This document shows positions 14,098 to 16,482 of a stretch of 16,482 nt of DNA, in pieces. The DNA is from Candidatus Bipolaricaulota bacterium (GTDB lineage Bacteria > Bipolaricaulota > Bipolaricaulia > RBG-16-55-9). The position numbers and the translations under genes were made by a program. The first letter of the stretch is position 1, and the number at the start of each line of letters is the position of its first letter. The notes below the pieces were generated by a model. The model saw only the letters and a program-made list of their open reading frames with translations. It did no database searches and was not told where the DNA came from. The stretch covers positions 1-16,482 of the forward strand of contig WFPR01000050.1 of NCBI GenBank assembly GCA_015487455.1, given 5' to 3'.

Positions 14098-15711
14098 CTA
14101 ACGGAACTCCCGCACGCGGAAGTTGTCGAAGCGGCCGTTAACGTTGGGGTCGTCGAAGGTCGCGACGAAGACGCCGACGGCCCCCGCCGTCGAGAGGCTC
14201 AACGTCGTGACCCGCTTGCCGTTGATGTAGAACTCAGCCCGGTTGCCACGGGCGATGATCAGGAGCTTCTCCGTGCGGTTCACGCCCTGGATCGCCTCGG
14301 AGACGATGGGCCCCTGGAGGAACCGCACCTGACCGGAGAGGCGCCCCACGACGTAGGCGCCCAGCGGGTTCAAGATCCCGAAGAACGCGAAGGTGCGGGC
14401 GTCGGGGTTGCCCGCGAAGATCACCCCGAGCATCCCGAAGTCGCTGAGCGCCCCCTGCACCAGGTGCTTGACGTCGACCTCCAGGCAGAAGCTCCCGCTC
14501 ACGCGGGGGAGGGGCGCCCAGCTCCAGGCGATCGTGTTGCTCCACTTCGTCAGCACGCGGTACTGCCCGTCCTGGGTGTAGCCCCACGAGGCCCCCTGGA
14601 AGTCCCCGACGACCCAGCCGCTGTTGCGGTCGCTGAAGTCGTCGAAGAAGATCGTCGAACCGCAGCGCTCGGTGGGCGCGGTGAGCTGGAGCGTCACCGC
14701 GACGGTCTGCGGGCTGTTCTCGGCCCCCTCGGCCACGATCGTGATGCGCCCTTGGTACGAGCCGGGGTTGAGCCCTTGGGTGGAGACGCGCACGGTGATC
14801 GTCGCCCGTCGGCCCCCCTCGAGCTGCCCCGACGTCGGGCTGAGGCTGAGCCAGGGGGTGGTCGTGCTGGCCCGCCAGCTCAGGACACCGCCCCCGGCGT
14901 TGCGCACCGTGATCGTTCTGGAGGGCAGGGCCGCGCCCACCTCGCCGCGGAAGCTCAAGCTCGTCGGCGAAACGTCCAAGACGGGGGGCCTCGGCTTGGG
15001 CTCCAGCACGAGCGTGACGGGGACGCGGGCCGGGCTGCCCTCCGCCCCTTCGGCCGTGATGGTGACCGTCCCCTCGTACGTCCCGGCGGCCAAGCCGCCC
15101 GTCTGGGCGATGATCTGCAGCTCGACGCGCCCGCCCGCGGGGACGGTGCCCCGGGTCGCGCCCACGAGCAGCCAGGGCTGGTCCGACCGCGCGACCCACT
15201 CGAGCACCCCGCCGCCGGCGTTCGCGATCGTCAGCGTCTGGGGCGCGAGGGCCTCGCCCTCCCGGCCGCGGAACTCCAGCCGCTCCGGGCTGACCGCCAA
15301 CACGGGCGCGGGCGCCGAGACGGCCTCGGCCGTGAACGCGAACTCGACCGGCTCGCTCGTCAGCCCCGCCCCGTCCCGAAGCGTCGCCCGCAGCTTGAAC
15401 GCCCCCGGCGCCGCGGCCGCGATCCGGAACTCGATGGCCCCCTCCGTCTCCCCCTTGACCCCGGGGTCGAACTCCCAGCCGGGCTCGATCGTGAGGGCTT
15501 CCCTCTCGCCCTCGAGCAGCTCAAATTGGGCCTTGACGACGTCGCCGTCGGGGTCCTGAAACAGCAGGAAGCCCGTCACGGGCTGCCCGTCCGCCGCGAT
15601 CGTCTCGGGGAAGTCGACGAAGAGCAGCTCCGGCGGGCTGCCCTGAAGCCCCAGCGCGAGACCGCCCAACAGCCCGACCAGCACGAGGAGCTTGCCGCTC
15701 TCCCCAAGCAC
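14098..15711 (-). CDS. Secreted protein with two BACON repeats and a lectin-like C-terminal domain
   Basis: The product has 537 residues. A short positive start and a hydrophobic run (LLVLVGLLGGLALGL) form a signal peptide. Residues 25-130 look like an Ig or cadherin-like beta-sandwich. Two BACON-type repeats follow at about 136-237 and 243-344, offset by 107 residues. They share LxVSPxxLxFRG, NAGGGVL, PWL and GTYxGxxTI/GSYxGxxTI patterns. The C-terminal 190 residues begin FFDDFSDRNSGW and read like a concanavalin/LamG-type jelly roll, with strands such as RAEFYINGKRV and a final NGRFDNFRVREF. BACON domains are usually thought to bind carbohydrate or act as spacers. No catalytic residues are evident. 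The start is GTG with GGAGG nine bases upstream; an ATG at 15718 is out of frame. It follows the PKD protein by 40 bases and is probably co-transcribed with it. Confidence 0.82.
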   Translation of the reverse strand: MLGESGKLLVLVGLLGGLALGLQGSPPELLFVDFPETIAADGQPVTGFLLFQDPDGDVVKAQFELLEGEREALTIEPGWEFDPGVKGETEGAIEFRIAAAAPGAFKLRATLRDGAGLTSEPVEFAFTAEAVSAPAPVLAVSPERLEFRGREGEALAPQTLTIANAGGGVLEWVARSDQPWLLVGATRGTVPAGGRVELQIIAQTGGLAAGTYEGTVTITAEGAEGSPARVPVTLVLEPKPRPPVLDVSPTSLSFRGEVGAALPSRTITVRNAGGGVLSWRASTTTPWLSLSPTSGQLEGGRRATITVRVSTQGLNPGSYQGRITIVAEGAENSPQTVAVTLQLTAPTERCGSTIFFDDFSDRNSGWVVGDFQGASWGYTQDGQYRVLTKWSNTIAWSWAPLPRVSGSFCLEVDVKHLVQGALSDFGMLGVIFAGNPDARTFAFFGILNPLGAYVVGRLSGQVRFLQGPIVSEAIQGVNRTEKLLIIARGNRAEFYINGKRVTTLSLSTAGAVGVFVATFDDPNVNGRFDNFRVREFR

Positions 15712-15751
15712 GTCGCATCCCCTCCTCCCGTGCTTTTTGGAGCTCGTCCCG

Positions 15752-16482
15752 CTACGTCCCGTCCCCCTGCCCCTGGCCCTGGGATCGGAGGTCGAGGTGC
15801 ACCACGTTCCCGCAGACGATCACCGCTCGACCCGCCGGGATCTCGAACTCCTGAACGCTCCCGTCCACCAGCGTCACCCGAATCGGGCTTGGCTCGGGGG
15901 CGACGTTCGTGTAGATCACGCAGCCCTCCCGCAGCTCCCGCGTCCAGTCCCCAGGCCGCAGGAACTCGAGCGTGGTGAACGCCAGCGCGATCAGCACGCC
16001 CTCGGTGGGCGGGGGCGGGGCCTCCACGGTCACCCGAGCCCAGAGGAAGGCCGCCGTCCGGCCCGCCCGCTCGACGTCCTGCACCTCGATCAGGAAGCGG
16101 AACGCCCCCGCTTGGGTGGGCTTGCCGAAGATCGTCCCCGTGCTGGGGCTCAACCGCAGCCCGACGTCGCTGAGGGCGTCGCTCTGCCGCCCCTGATGCC
16201 GCGCGTTGGGCCGTTCGACGAAGCGGGCCACCTTCGGAAGCTCCCGCCTGATCGCCTCGGGGATCTCCACCCGGCCCAGCTCCCCCAGCTTGAGCCGCCC
16301 CTCGTACTCGTAGGTGGGGATCTCCCGGGCGGTGACCGTGACGGAGTCGGTGTCGGCGCCGCCGCGCCCGTCCTCCACCCGAAGCTCCAGCACGTAGACG
16401 CCGGGGTAGTCGGCCACAAACGTCGGCCGCGGGCTCGTCGGGTCGTCCAACTTCGCCCCGCTCGTCTGCGGCCTCTCCACGA
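15752..16482 (-). CDS. Surface protein with PKD and Ig-like domains, 5' end outside window
   Basis: The frame is open to the right edge, so the N-terminus is missing; at least 242 residues are seen. The first 52 are the end of a PKD domain (DDPTSPRPTFVADYPGVY, then LELRVEDGRGGADTDSVTVT). Residues 108-152 match the putative Ig domain pattern LSPSTGTIFGKPTQAGAFRF. A proline stretch (155-158) links to a C-terminal beta-rich module of about 80 residues with two cysteines (187 and 223) that could form a disulfide. This module is unfamiliar to me. The end is polar, rich in Gln and Gly. These domains occur in secreted or surface proteins that bind polymers or serve as spacers. No cell-wall anchor is visible at the C-terminus. 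The BACON gene follows 40 bases downstream with no terminator between. Confidence 0.8.
   Translation of the reverse strand, partial: VERPQTSGAKLDDPTSPRPTFVADYPGVYVLELRVEDGRGGADTDSVTVTAREIPTYEYEGRLKLGELGRVEIPEAIRRELPKVARFVERPNARHQGRQSDALSDVGLRLSPSTGTIFGKPTQAGAFRFLIEVQDVERAGRTAAFLWARVTVEAPPPPTEGVLIALAFTTLEFLRPGDWTRELREGCVIYTNVAPEPSPIRVTLVDGSVQEFEIPAGRAVIVCGNVVHLDLRSQGQGQGDGT

Noticed and set aside
14059..15978. Open frame of 639 codons on the plus strand opposite the BACON gene
   Set aside because: It is antisense to two clear secreted-protein genes and crosses their junction; its composition is that of a GC-rich shadow.
1..16482. Mobile elements, CRISPR arrays, prophage or attachment sites
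   Set aside because: I saw no transposase, integrase, regular spaced repeats, phage structural genes or duplicated tRNA ends. The Rad52-like gene alone is not enough to claim a prophage.

Overview
This window comes from the chromosome of a GC-rich, double-membraned bacterium. The protein-coding genes are bacterial: tsaE, panC, a bacterial-type leuS and comEC. Two genes carry the Shine-Dalgarno word AGGTGATC, which matches the complement of the usual 16S rRNA 3' tail. One large protein ends in a predicted outer-membrane beta-barrel with a terminal phenylalanine. I cannot place the organism from sequence alone; a deep-branching, uncultured or thermophilic lineage would fit, but that is a guess. 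There are no phage structural genes, transposases, CRISPR arrays or rRNA genes.

Layout. Bases 1-160 hold the start of a tRNA operon reading left: a perfect TTGACA/TATAAT promoter, a complete tRNA-Cys, then the first 25 bases of another tRNA cut by the window edge. From 216 to 8711 six genes read right: a secreted DUF4139 protein, a 94-residue hypothetical protein, a phosphohexomutase, leuS, a 2,4-dienoyl-CoA-reductase-like SDR, and comEC. Gaps from the hypothetical gene to the SDR are 1-40 bases, so these are probably one transcription unit. The comEC gene follows 50 bases later but has no ATG, GTG or TTG start where the family's N-terminus begins.

From 8597 to the right edge everything reads left. 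The right-most pair encodes secreted surface proteins: an incomplete PKD/Ig-like protein and a tandem-BACON protein with a lectin-like C-terminus. They are separated from the next unit by a long hairpin. A second unit runs from a recognisable promoter near 14000: an M1 metallopeptidase fused to a beta-barrel, then panC, tsaE, a small hypothetical protein and a Rad52-family annealing protein. The rad52-like gene and comEC converge and overlap by 115 bases.

How the genes fit together. LeuS and TsaE (tRNA threonylcarbamoyladenosine formation) serve translation, PanC makes pantothenate, and the mutase feeds sugar phosphates to envelope or storage polymers. ComEC (DNA uptake channel) and the Rad52-type protein (strand annealing) could act in one DNA-acquisition route, but only their adjacency suggests it. 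The best leads are the peptidase-barrel fusion, the RAD52-like protein beside a shortened comEC, and the period-4 leader sequences before two genes.
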